Below are positions 17,498 to 27,100 of a DNA stretch of 64,000 nucleotides, one piece after another (the first letter of the stretch is position 1; every line of letters starts with the position of its first letter). Both the position numbers and the translations under genes were made by a program. A model generated the notes under the pieces. That model did no database searches. It was not told the origin of the DNA and worked only from the letters and a program-made list of their open reading frames with translations. This stretch comes from Martinezella lusitana (GTDB lineage Bacteria; Pseudomonadota; Alphaproteobacteria; Rhizobiales; Rhizobiaceae): assembly GCF_900094565.1 (NCBI RefSeq), contig NZ_FMAF01000001.1:1-64000 (forward strand). The letters run 5' to 3'.

Positions 17498-18758
17498 AGA
17501 CGCGATAGTTGAAGAATACCCGCGCGTAAGGCCGGCCCGACAGATACTGCCGGCCTTGTTCCGGCGGCGCTCCCCACAACGCCGCGAGCGCGAGCAAATC
17601 GAGTACATACCGGTCCATGACGGACAAGAGCCGGAAACCCAATCCGGTAGGAAGCCGCCACTACGGCTACTTGGCTTCCTCCTGCTCGTCATCCTGCCCT
17701 TTCTGGCCTGCTCGGTCTACTATGCTTTCATTGCTTCGGACCAATATGTCGCGGAGGCCCGCTTTGCCGTTCGCGCAGTCTCCGGTGCGGACGGCAACAG
17801 TGACGGGAGCGACCCCTCCGGCGGCGCGGGTGCATCCGGTGTTCTCAACATGCGCTCCGCTTCGCAGGATGCCTATGTCGTCACCAGCTTCATCCATTCG
17901 ACGGAAATACTGAAACGGATCGGCGCAAACCTCGATTACAAGTCGATGTTTGCAAGGGGAGATGCGGATTTTCTGTCGCGATTTCGCGCTTCGGAATCCG
18001 ACGAAGAATTTCTGAAATACTGGAACGATCACGTCAGCGCCTATATCGACGTCTCTTCGGGCATCATCACGCTGAAGGTTAGGACGTTCACACCCGATGA
18101 TTCCGTAAAGCTTGCCGATGCGATCATTCAGGAGAGCGAAAAGCTGATCAACGAGCTTTCCACACGTGCACGCAACGACATCGTCCAAAGCATGAAGGCA
18201 GACGTCGAAAAAAGCGGCAAAGCCTATGGCGACACTTTGATTGCACTGAATCAATTCCAGCATGCATCCGGCCTTCTCAGCCCGCAGACGCAGGCCAAGG
18301 ACAGTGGCACGCTTTTGACCGGACTGCTGGCACAGAAGCTCGAATTTGAAACGCGCCTCTTCGTGATGCGACAGTCCAACGCCGAGAGCTCCCCGACCTT
18401 TCAACAACTGAACCTGGCCAAGGAAAGTTTGGATGCGCAGATAGACAAGATGAAAACCGAGCTGACAGGCCCGGAAAATGAAAGTCTTGCAAAATCGCTG
18501 CTGGAATATTCCAGACTCGATACCGATCGCTTGATCGCGGAAAAGCTCTACGAGAGTTCGCAGAAAAATTACGATGCCGTCCTTGCGGAAGCGTTGCGCA
18601 AGACGCTTTATCTTGCGGTATTCGTCAATCCAACTCTGCCGGACGAGGCGATTTTCCCGCGTCGCGTCAGCACGCCGCTGATCATACTGCTTGCTCTGAC
18701 CGTTGCCTGGGCAACGCTTTCACTCATCTGGGCGTCCGTACAGGATCATCGCATATGA
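17478..18758 (+). CDS. kpsE: KpsE/RkpR-type capsule export inner-membrane protein
   Basis: A 426-residue polysaccharide co-polymerase/membrane-fusion-like protein of the KpsE/CtrB/BexC family. A cytoplasmic N-terminus of about 55 residues precedes a membrane helix (about 58-82, LLGFLLLVILPFLACSVYYA). A periplasmic domain with long coiled coil follows, and a second helix at the C-terminus (about 400-420). The pattern SDQYVAEARFAVR after the first helix is typical. It should bridge the ABC transporter and the KpsD-like outer-membrane channel. It overlaps the previous gene and is followed 13 nt later by kpsT. Confidence 0.88.
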   Translation: MPKPVIEDAIVEEYPRVRPARQILPALFRRRSPQRREREQIEYIPVHDGQEPETQSGRKPPLRLLGFLLLVILPFLACSVYYAFIASDQYVAEARFAVRAVSGADGNSDGSDPSGGAGASGVLNMRSASQDAYVVTSFIHSTEILKRIGANLDYKSMFARGDADFLSRFRASESDEEFLKYWNDHVSAYIDVSSGIITLKVRTFTPDDSVKLADAIIQESEKLINELSTRARNDIVQSMKADVEKSGKAYGDTLIALNQFQHASGLLSPQTQAKDSGTLLTGLLAQKLEFETRLFVMRQSNAESSPTFQQLNLAKESLDAQIDKMKTELTGPENESLAKSLLEYSRLDTDRLIAEKLYESSQKNYDAVLAEALRKTLYLAVFVNPTLPDEAIFPRRVSTPLIILLALTVAWATLSLIWASVQDHRI

Positions 18759-18771
18759 GTAGGTATGCCCG

Positions 18772-19425
18772 ATGATCCGCTTCAAGAACGTTTCGAAGTT
18801 CTTCAAGACGCAGAGCGGCAAAAAGATCATTCTCGACCATGTGAATTGCGAGTTCCAGTCGGGTTATTCCTATGGCTTGCTCGGCGTCAACGGTGCGGGA
18901 AAGTCAACGACGATACGAATGATCGCCGGCACGATGCTGGCCAATTCGGGCACGATCACCAAGGACGTGCGCGTGTCCTGGCCGCTGGGCTTGAGCAGCG
19001 GCTTCAATCCGTTCATGACGGGGCGGGCCAACGTCCATTTCGTTGCCCGCGCCTATGGCGAGGATGTGAGACGCGTATCCCGTTTTGTTGAAGAGTTCGC
19101 AGAGCTGGGCGATTATCTGGATGCGCCCGTGCGGACATATTCTTCGGGCATGGGCGCACGACTGGCTTTCGGGCTCTCGATGGCCATAGAATTTGAATGT
19201 TACTTGGTGGACGAGGTTCTCGCCGTCGGCGATGCACGCTTTCAGGAGCGTTGCAGGGTCGCATTCGAGAGCAGACGCAAGAATTCCGATATCATCATGG
19301 TTTCCCATAGTATGGGCATGATCAAAACGCATTGCGACAAAGGTATGGTACTTGTCGACGGCCGGCTTATCGTCTTCGATGAGGTAGAGCAGGCAATCGA
19401 AGCCTATTATAGACTGAACCGATAA
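18772..19425 (+). CDS. kpsT: capsule exporter ATP-binding protein KpsT
   Basis: A 217-residue ABC ATPase of the KpsT/CtrD/BexA polysaccharide-export type. Walker A is GVNGAGKST (about residues 38-46), the signature is YSSGMGAR, Walker B with D-loop is YLVDEVLAVGD, and the switch His lies in MVSHSM. It is short, as is usual for exporters that do not bind O-antigen tips. It should power transfer of lipid-linked capsule across the inner membrane with a KpsM permease. No KpsM gene lies next to it, which is unusual. Confidence 0.9.
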   Translation: MIRFKNVSKFFKTQSGKKIILDHVNCEFQSGYSYGLLGVNGAGKSTTIRMIAGTMLANSGTITKDVRVSWPLGLSSGFNPFMTGRANVHFVARAYGEDVRRVSRFVEEFAELGDYLDAPVRTYSSGMGARLAFGLSMAIEFECYLVDEVLAVGDARFQERCRVAFESRRKNSDIIMVSHSMGMIKTHCDKGMVLVDGRLIVFDEVEQAIEAYYRLNR

Positions 19426-19454
19426 GACACGAGGGATTGGCAGCAAGGCCCAAT

Positions 19455-20720
19455 ATGGCGCACGACACCGGAAAAGTGACCGAAACAGTCCAGCTCAGCG
19501 CGACTGAGCACAGTCGCAACGTGGCCGCGAATCTCTCCGTGACCGCGCGGAAATTGCGTTTTTCGACGTCAAGGCGGAGCCAATTGTTCAAAGCGGTCGG
19601 CCTGCGGCCGCGCCCAATGCAGCAAATCATCAGCAAGGCGATCCTGGCCTCGACTTTTCTGCTGCTCGTCGTCCCCAATCTCGCTTCGATATATTATTTC
19701 GTCTTCCTGGCATCCGATCAATATCAATCGGAAACGCGCTTTACGGTACGGTCTTCGACGCCGGCGCTTGGGAAAAACCAGCTGGCCAAGGCTACCGGCC
19801 TGCCATCGACGCAAATCGTCCAGGATACGCTGATCGTCACCAATTTCATCAAAAGCAAGGACATGGTGGCGGCCCTGACCAGCAAGGTCGACTTGCAGAA
19901 TATCTACGGGCGCGAAACGATCGATCCCATTGCGAGACTGAAGAAGGATGCCAGTTCTGAGAAGTTGCTTCGTTACTGGGAGGATATGATTTCCGTGAGC
20001 ATCGATGCCAATAGCGGCATCGTGACGGTCAAGGCCCGCGCTTTTTCGGCGGCCGACGCCCAGAAGATACTGAAGGAGGTCGTCAACGCCTCCGAAGCCG
20101 TGGTCAACGACGTCAACAACCGCATCTGGCGCGATGTCATCGTGACGGCCCAAACGAACCTGGATAACGCAAAGAACCAGTTGCAGAACACCAGAGAAGA
20201 GCTTCTGAGCGCCCGCAACCAAACGGGCATCCTCAGTGTCGAGGGGGCATCGACCATTATAACGAATCTGATCTCGTCCGTGCAGAAGGAGAGGATAGGC
20301 CTTCAGCAAAAATACGACGCGCTGCTCGGAGCCGTTTCGGCCGATGCGCCGCAGATGAAAGTGCTTAAACGCGAAATCGACAGCAAGCAGAAGCAATTGG
20401 ATCAATTGAACAGCCAAATTGCCGGGCAGAACAAATCGGAGCAAAACCTTGCCGACGTGTCGGTCGACATGTCTCAACGTGAACTTGAGCAGAGCCTCGC
20501 CGAGCAGCAGTTCGCAACGAGCATGAAAACCCTTGAGCAGGTTCAGTTCGTCAGCAAGCAGCAGCTGCTCTATCTCGATACATTTCTCGCACCGGATTTG
20601 CCCGATGATGCCGAGTATCCCAAACGAGCGCTCTGGATCGGCGGCGTTTTCGCCGCGACGCTGTTGATTTGGGGTGCGGTCGTCGGGGCGCTGACGAATG
20701 TCCGAAGCCGTTTGGTATAA
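19455..20720 (+). CDS. second KpsE-like co-polymerase/export protein
   Basis: A 421-residue protein with the same plan as the kpsE product on the other side of kpsT. A cytoplasmic tail of about 60 residues is followed by a membrane helix (ILASTFLLLVVPNLASIYYF), a periplasmic coiled coil (about 190-360) and a C-terminal helix. It shares the SDQYQSETRFTVRSS pattern but is clearly diverged from the first copy. The TTG at 19437 is possible, but the ATG at 19455 has AAGG at 6 nt and is preferred. A second KpsE-family subunit could form a hetero-oligomer or control chain length. Confidence 0.82.
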   Translation: MAHDTGKVTETVQLSATEHSRNVAANLSVTARKLRFSTSRRSQLFKAVGLRPRPMQQIISKAILASTFLLLVVPNLASIYYFVFLASDQYQSETRFTVRSSTPALGKNQLAKATGLPSTQIVQDTLIVTNFIKSKDMVAALTSKVDLQNIYGRETIDPIARLKKDASSEKLLRYWEDMISVSIDANSGIVTVKARAFSAADAQKILKEVVNASEAVVNDVNNRIWRDVIVTAQTNLDNAKNQLQNTREELLSARNQTGILSVEGASTIITNLISSVQKERIGLQQKYDALLGAVSADAPQMKVLKREIDSKQKQLDQLNSQIAGQNKSEQNLADVSVDMSQRELEQSLAEQQFATSMKTLEQVQFVSKQQLLYLDTFLAPDLPDDAEYPKRALWIGGVFAATLLIWGAVVGALTNVRSRLV

Positions 20721-20738
20721 GGTCGCGCGGACAGCCCC

Positions 20739-21845
20739 ATGCAAATTCTGCGCGATATCATCTACGGACTGCTTCCAAGACCGCGACCATCGGGGGCATA
20801 TGCGAAAGACACTTATCGCACCGCAAAACGGCTCCTCATCCTCTCACGATACCCCAATCCCAGCGTCAGCTACTATCTTGACGAACGAGCCAAGACGCTC
20901 GACGAAATTCCGGTCATCATGAAGGGCCTTGATGATCCCCTGGATACGGTCGATAGCGAGGGGCTCTTCGTCATCATCTGCCGCTACATCAAGCAACCAC
21001 AATTACGCTGGCTGGAAAAGAGGCGTGACAGCCTTGCAGGCGTGGCCTATTTCGTCGATGACGACATCCGGGCCGTTGTCACCGGCAAGGAGGCGAGCTG
21101 GCCTTACAAGCTCAGACTGATCAAACTGGCCGTCCGTCCATTGCCAAGGGTCAATCGATTGCTGACACATATCTGGACGTCCACGGAAGCCCTGGCGGGG
21201 ACGCTGGCCACGGCAGGCCACCAGATCGATATCCTTGCACCGATGCCGGCAAATCCGGCCGATGCCGCGCTCGATATCGGGGATGAGACCATTGCGCCGC
21301 TGAAAATGGTCTACCATGCGACCGGCATTCACCGCCGTGAGCATGAATTCCTCATGCCGATCGTCAAGGCCGCGATGGAAAAGCATGGCAATCTGCATTT
21401 CGAGGTTTTCGCCAATGGCAATCTTGCACGCCGCTGGAGCCGCCAGGGAATCGACCCGTCGAGAATAACGATCATTCCGCCACTCCCCTGGTCGGCTTAT
21501 CTTGCCAGGACAGAGCGCCACAGCGCCGATATTGCGCTCGCTCCCCTCCTCTCTGGGAAGACCAATGCGAGCCGCGCCGATACGAAGCGGATCGATATCA
21601 GCCGTCTGCAGGCCGCAGCCATATTCTCGAATTGCCCGACATTTGCACGCTGCGCAATGGCCGCAGAGCTTCACATCGGCAACACCCAGGAAGAATGGCT
21701 GACGGCAATCGACCAGCTCGTCAGCGATCGGGCGCGTCGCTTGGTTGCTCGCGACGCGACAAGAAGCTCGATCGAAAAAATGCGGCAGCACGCGACGCCT
21801 GCATTTCCCGGTATACGTTTTGAACCGTTCGGCGACGTGGCTTAG
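20739..21845 (+). CDS. glycosyltransferase-like protein (GT1/GT4 fold)
   Basis: The 368-residue protein has a two-domain GT-B appearance. The N-terminal half contains YFVDDDIRAVV and a central THIWTSTEALAGTL. The C-terminal half has LKMVYHATGIHRREHEFLMP, ITIIPPLPWSAYL and DIALAPLLSGKTNASRADTK, where the donor-binding loop and acidic/Lys residues of GT1/GT4 enzymes would lie. It most likely adds a sugar to the capsule repeat in the cytoplasm. It starts 18 nt after the second kpsE-like gene in the same operon. Confidence 0.7.
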   Translation: MQILRDIIYGLLPRPRPSGAYAKDTYRTAKRLLILSRYPNPSVSYYLDERAKTLDEIPVIMKGLDDPLDTVDSEGLFVIICRYIKQPQLRWLEKRRDSLAGVAYFVDDDIRAVVTGKEASWPYKLRLIKLAVRPLPRVNRLLTHIWTSTEALAGTLATAGHQIDILAPMPANPADAALDIGDETIAPLKMVYHATGIHRREHEFLMPIVKAAMEKHGNLHFEVFANGNLARRWSRQGIDPSRITIIPPLPWSAYLARTERHSADIALAPLLSGKTNASRADTKRIDISRLQAAAIFSNCPTFARCAMAAELHIGNTQEEWLTAIDQLVSDRARRLVARDATRSSIEKMRQHATPAFPGIRFEPFGDVA

Positions 21846-21899
21846 CGCCCGAATCATGAAGACAATGCGCGCTGCCGGCGTCTGGATATAAAGACATCG

Positions 21900-24086
21900 A
21901 TGACACTCAAGATCTTACCGAACGCCGACCTCGAGCGTAAACTCCCCGCCGATGCGAATTCCAATCTTTGGAAGTCCGTGGGCGATGATCCCGCATTCGA
22001 AATCAGGTTTCCGCCCGTCCGAAAGAGACTGGTCGTCATTCATATTGCCGCGACCGATGAAGCCATCGATCCGAAATTCTATGTCAATCGCGGCCGCGGC
22101 TTCCGGGAGAAGGATGCGACATCCCTGCCGGAAGGGCGGCGGTTCGTCATTACGGCAGACATAGGGTCCGTGGGCACCATCTGCGCCCTGCGCGCCGATC
22201 CGGTCAGCTTCCCGACGACATTCAGCTTTGACGTTACGGCTTTCGCTTCCGCGAAATCCGCCGAACGGCATATTTCAAATCTCCTCGGCATGGAGGGGAA
22301 GGCAGAGCGCATCGATCTCGGCAAGCTTCCGCAACATTGGACAAAGATACCGAAGCTGAATTTCGGAAAGCGGTCTGCGAACCTGACGACGCAATATGCT
22401 GACGCGAGCTATCGACTAGCCTCTGATCTCGTTGCCTCGCCGGTCTCGGCAACAGCCGGAACTTGGCTGAGCGTCGTCGTTCCCGTATACAATGCGCCGC
22501 GCCGCTATCTCGACGATCTCGTCAAGTCCTTCGAAGCCCAAGTGGAGAATGGCACGGAACTCATCCTGAGCGATGACGGTTCGACGTCCCCGGAAACACG
22601 GCAATGGTATGAGTCGCAGCAATCGAAAGCGAATATCCACCTCGTGCTGAACGATCGCAACGGCGGGATCGCGGCGGCCACCAATGCCGGACTATCCCAT
22701 GCCAGCGGCCAGTGGATCGCCTTTCTCGACCATGACGATGTCATCGCTCCCCACGCCTTGAAGATGATCAGGCACACGCTGGAGCAAAATCCGGGCGCGA
22801 ATTTCCTCTATACGGACGAGCTGGTTGTCGACGACACACTCAAGCCGACGGGCGTTATGCTGAAGCCGGCCTACGACCCCGTCCTCCTGACGGGCGTCAA
22901 CTACATCAACCACTTCTCCATCTATCGCCACAGCCGGCTTCGCGAGATCGGCTATCTTCGCACCGGTTACGATGGCTCTCAGGATTACGACCTGCTGCTG
23001 CGCTATCTGGAGGGGGTTCCGGAGGAAAGCATCCTCCACCTGCCCTACCCGGCCTATTGGTGGCGCCGCAATGGCAGGACCTATTCGCGCAAGTTCCTGG
23101 ATGCCGCCACCGCGAATGCCAGAAAGGCGCTGACGGAGCGATTTGAACGGCAACAGCAGGCGATTGAGGTCGAGGGAGCCCTCACGGAGACGCTGCATCG
23201 CGTCATCTTCGAACCTCCTCATGAATGGCCGAAGATTTCGATCATCATTCCCAGCAAGGACAATCTCGACCTGATCTCTCGTATCCTCCGTGATCTCTTC
23301 GAAAAGACTGACTATTCCAACTTCGAAGTCATGGTCATCGACAACGGTTCCACGGATCAGTCGGTCCTTAACCTTTACGATCACTATCGCCGGACGCAGC
23401 CGCACTTTTCAGCCGTCATCTCGCCGGAAGCCTTCAACTTCTCGCGCTCCGTCAACCGCGGCCTGAAGACGGCAACCGGCGAACACTACCTGATCCTCAA
23501 CAATGACGTCGAAGTCATCGAGCCGGGCTGGTTGAAGGAGATGGTATCCTGCCTCGCTTATGACAGAACCGGCATCGTCGGCGCCAAGCTTCTCTTTGCG
23601 AATGACAAGCTGCAACACGCAGGTGTCGTTGTTGGTTTCGGCGGACTGGCGGGCCATTGGTACATGAGCAAGCCTAGGGAATTCGGCGGCCCGATGAACC
23701 GGCTCCATGTCCGCAATTCCATGACCTGCGTGACCGGCGCGGTGATGCTGATTTCGGGCGATTGTCTCCGGAAGATCGGCCTGTTCGACGAGGAAAATTT
23801 CGCGGTCGCCTATAATGACGTGGACTATTGCCTGCGTGCCCACAAGGCCGGCTTTCGCATCATCTGGACACCCTTTGCCTGCCTTTACCACCACGAATCG
23901 CTATCGCGGGGATCGGACAAGTCGGGCGACAGAAAGAGGCGGTTCGACCAGGAGAAAGAGAACCTTCGGCGGCTGCATGCGACGCAGACGTTCGCCGATC
24001 GCGCACTCAATCCGGCCTACAGTCGGGACAAATCGGACCCCAGGATCCTGATCCCCACACGATTGCATATCCCCTCGATGTCATAG
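21900..24086 (+). CDS. tandem-domain family 2 glycosyltransferase
   Basis: A 728-residue protein with about 185 N-terminal residues of unknown fold, then two GT2 (GT-A) domains. The first begins at about 192 (LSVVVPVYNAP), with DDGSTS and FLDHDD as nucleotide/metal motifs. The second begins at about 445 (ISIIIPSKDNLD), with IDNGSTD and LNNDVEV. Such double enzymes often make alternating linkages, as in chain-polymerising capsule or rhamnan synthases. No membrane segment is visible. It is the last gene of the rightward capsule operon and ends convergently to the next gene with an 18-bp gap. Confidence 0.85.
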   Translation: MTLKILPNADLERKLPADANSNLWKSVGDDPAFEIRFPPVRKRLVVIHIAATDEAIDPKFYVNRGRGFREKDATSLPEGRRFVITADIGSVGTICALRADPVSFPTTFSFDVTAFASAKSAERHISNLLGMEGKAERIDLGKLPQHWTKIPKLNFGKRSANLTTQYADASYRLASDLVASPVSATAGTWLSVVVPVYNAPRRYLDDLVKSFEAQVENGTELILSDDGSTSPETRQWYESQQSKANIHLVLNDRNGGIAAATNAGLSHASGQWIAFLDHDDVIAPHALKMIRHTLEQNPGANFLYTDELVVDDTLKPTGVMLKPAYDPVLLTGVNYINHFSIYRHSRLREIGYLRTGYDGSQDYDLLLRYLEGVPEESILHLPYPAYWWRRNGRTYSRKFLDAATANARKALTERFERQQQAIEVEGALTETLHRVIFEPPHEWPKISIIIPSKDNLDLISRILRDLFEKTDYSNFEVMVIDNGSTDQSVLNLYDHYRRTQPHFSAVISPEAFNFSRSVNRGLKTATGEHYLILNNDVEVIEPGWLKEMVSCLAYDRTGIVGAKLLFANDKLQHAGVVVGFGGLAGHWYMSKPREFGGPMNRLHVRNSMTCVTGAVMLISGDCLRKIGLFDEENFAVAYNDVDYCLRAHKAGFRIIWTPFACLYHHESLSRGSDKSGDRKRRFDQEKENLRRLHATQTFADRALNPAYSRDKSDPRILIPTRLHIPSMS

Positions 24087-24104
24087 ACGCGCCGATCGCT
24101 GCGC

Positions 24105-27100
24105 TCAGAGCTGGATCAGGTCCAAATCCCGACCGATCTCGCGTCTGGCGATCTCGACCAGGCTCATCTCATGGGTGAACAGGACAGTCTGGAAGCGTTC
24201 TGCGGTGCCGGCGAGTACCTTCAATCCGGCGCTTGCGCGTTCGTCGTCGAACGTCTGGAAGATGTCGTCGACGATCAGCGGCGCCGGCTCGTTGCGGGCG
24301 GAATAATCCTCCAGGAAAGCCAAGCGCAGGGCGAGATAGAGCTGGTCGCGGGTCCCTTCGCTCAGGCCTTCCAGCGACACATGCTCGCCAGCCACGCGTT
24401 CCGCCAGCAGCTGCCGCGCGTCGGTTTCGTCATGTGCCTCGACAAGGCGGACGAAGCGGTCGCCGGTCAGTTGCGAAAACAAGTCGCCCGCCCGCTTGAT
24501 GACGGGATCCGCCTGCTTTTCGCGATAGGATTCCATCGAGCCCGCCAGCATTCGCGCGGCAAGCTTCAGGACCACCCATTGCCGCGCCAGGTCCTTCGCT
24601 TCCTGCTCGGCCGAAAGCTTTTCGAAAACCGCGTATTCGGCACTGACGCCGGTCTCGAGCGCCTGCCGCTGGCGCCGGTTTTCCGCCAGCCGCGCCGAAA
24701 GCTCGCCATGTATGGTGAACTGCCGCTGGTCTTCCTCGGTCAACCGCTCGATTTCCAGATCGGCTGCAACCCGTTCGAAATCGGCGAGCTGGACACGAAG
24801 CTCGGCCTCGGCCTTGCCATCCGCCTGTTGGCGGAAACGATCGCGGCTCTCGACCAACCGTGCATTCAAGCGAGTGCGCTCGCGCAGCCGCGACAGCAGA
24901 GCGGGAAGATCCGTAGCCCCTGGCAGATCCGCGGTCAGATGATCCAGATCGGCCAATATGATCGTGAGAGCTTCCTCGTGGCGCGCGACCAATCCTTCCG
25001 CGTGCTGCCGATCCTCTTCAATGCCGTCGCGCCTCTTCAACTCGCCGCGCATGGCGTTGGCACGCGTATGCAGCGCTTCGGCTGCGGCATCCGGCGGCAG
25101 ATGATCAAGCTCATAGCCTGCGCTGGCAGCGAGGGTTGCGAGCCGGCGCTCGAAATCCGCCATGTCGCGACGCATGCCATTGACGCGGCGCAGCCGGTTG
25201 TCGCGCTCCGCCAAAGCATCGGGCAGCTCTTCCCATGCCTTCAGGGCCACAGACGCCATTTCCAGTGTCGCATCCGTCGGCAGGCCAAGGGGCAGAACGG
25301 CTTTGCCGAACGCCTCGCGCCAATCGACATGCCGTCGTTCCAGCGCCTGCCGCTGCTCGTCAAACCGTGCCAGCCGGTCGCGCGCCGAGCTTATCTCGCC
25401 CTCCCGCGTGCGACTTTCGCTCCAGCGCTCGGCAGCCAGGCGCAGGTGCTTCCGCAATCCTTCGGCCATCGCCACGGGTGGCAGGCGGCTGCTCTTGTAG
25501 CCGGTCGCCTCCGCAATATCCTGCAGGGCTGGAGACACGCGCGCTTCGGCCAAGACATTCTCGTTCCGCCCATCGAGCAAGTCGCGCAGCGCCTTGCGCT
25601 CGCGCAACAACCCTTCGACCCCTCGCCGCCATTCCAACATAATCGACGGATCGAGCGCGGTGACGCCGCAGGCTTCGAAAAGGCGGGCAAAGGATGCCTG
25701 GGCATCCGCCAGTGCCTTCTCGTATCCTTGCAGCCGATCGGATACGTCCTCGCGCTCCCGTCTCAGCCGCACTTGACGCAGACGATAATCGGCATGGCGC
25801 GCGACGCGATCGGCATCCTTCAACGCGGCATCGGCGAGACGATCAGCCTCGGCGACGCCGACCGTCAGCGCTGCAATCGTCTTGGCGTCGGGAGAGTGAC
25901 CGGCCGCCAGCATTTCCTGGATGGATGCCCAGTGCCCATCGCGGCCTTCTCGCGCCGCAGCGATCTGTTCGCGCGTGACGATCGGCCCTGTGCCTTCGGC
26001 ATCCGCCAGCACCCGTTCGATCTCGTTCAGTTGCTCATCATAACCGCGCAGCTTATCGCCAGCCTCGCGCGTTTTCGTGCGGGCCGCATCGATCGTTTCA
26101 CGATGGGTGGCAATCTCGGCACTTTCCGGCAAGGGTGCAGCGAAAAGCGCGGCGATGTCACCGACCGGTGGCCGCAACCGCGCGGCCGCCTCGTTGAGAT
26201 CGGCTTCCGTGCGGCGTATCTGCGTCTCCAGGGCGTCGAGACGGGCCAAGACGGAGAGGTCGCCGGCCAGTGCCTCCAATTGATCGATGTAAGGCCTCGG
26301 ATCGATCAGGCGCCCGGCGAGGCTATCCTTTTCCAGTGCCACCAGCTGCTTGCGCTCGCCGTCGGATTGTTCGGCCAGCACCTGCAGCTGGCGCGAGAGC
26401 TGCCTGCCCTCCTCCACCAGTTCGGAGAGGCGCGCACGGTCCACATCGCTCGGCTGGAGCTTTTCCAATCGCTCGACATCGGGAACGCCCAGACGGCGTG
26501 CAAGCTGCGCAAGTGCTGCTTCATAACCGGCGAGCTCCTGATCGACGCGCGGCAGATCCTGGCGCTGGCTGCGATAGTTGCCGGTATCGGCAAAGAGCTG
26601 TGTGATATCGCCCGATATCTGCAGCAGCGCGTCATCGACATGGATGCGGGCCAGGTCTTCCTCGGCACGAACGACCGTCTGCCGGGCCCGTCGCAACTCC
26701 TCTTCGGCAACCTGCTTGTCGCGCAGCTTGTGTTCGAGCCTGTCGGCAAAGCCATCCGGGATGGCGGAGAGATCGGCAAGGCCGTCAAGCGCCATGCCTT
26801 CCGCGTCGATCTCGGCGAGCAGAGGCTGCAAGGTCTTCAGCTTCGTGAGCCGGTCCAGGGTCTGTCGCGTGTCATGGCGCTCGGCCTGCAAACGCTCCAG
26901 CTCAGCCTCGAGGTCGGCTGCCTCCGCCAGCAGCTTCTTCCAGTCGCCGGACTTGAGTTCATGGTCGCGCTCGGCCTTGCGGGCATCTTCATAGCGGTCG
27001 AGGGCCTGGTAGAAGCTACGATCCTTCGAGCGCCTGGCCGCATAGACGCCATCGGCTTCCGCTTCCAGCGACTGGCGCAGCCGCGAAAGGCCCGTCAGGC

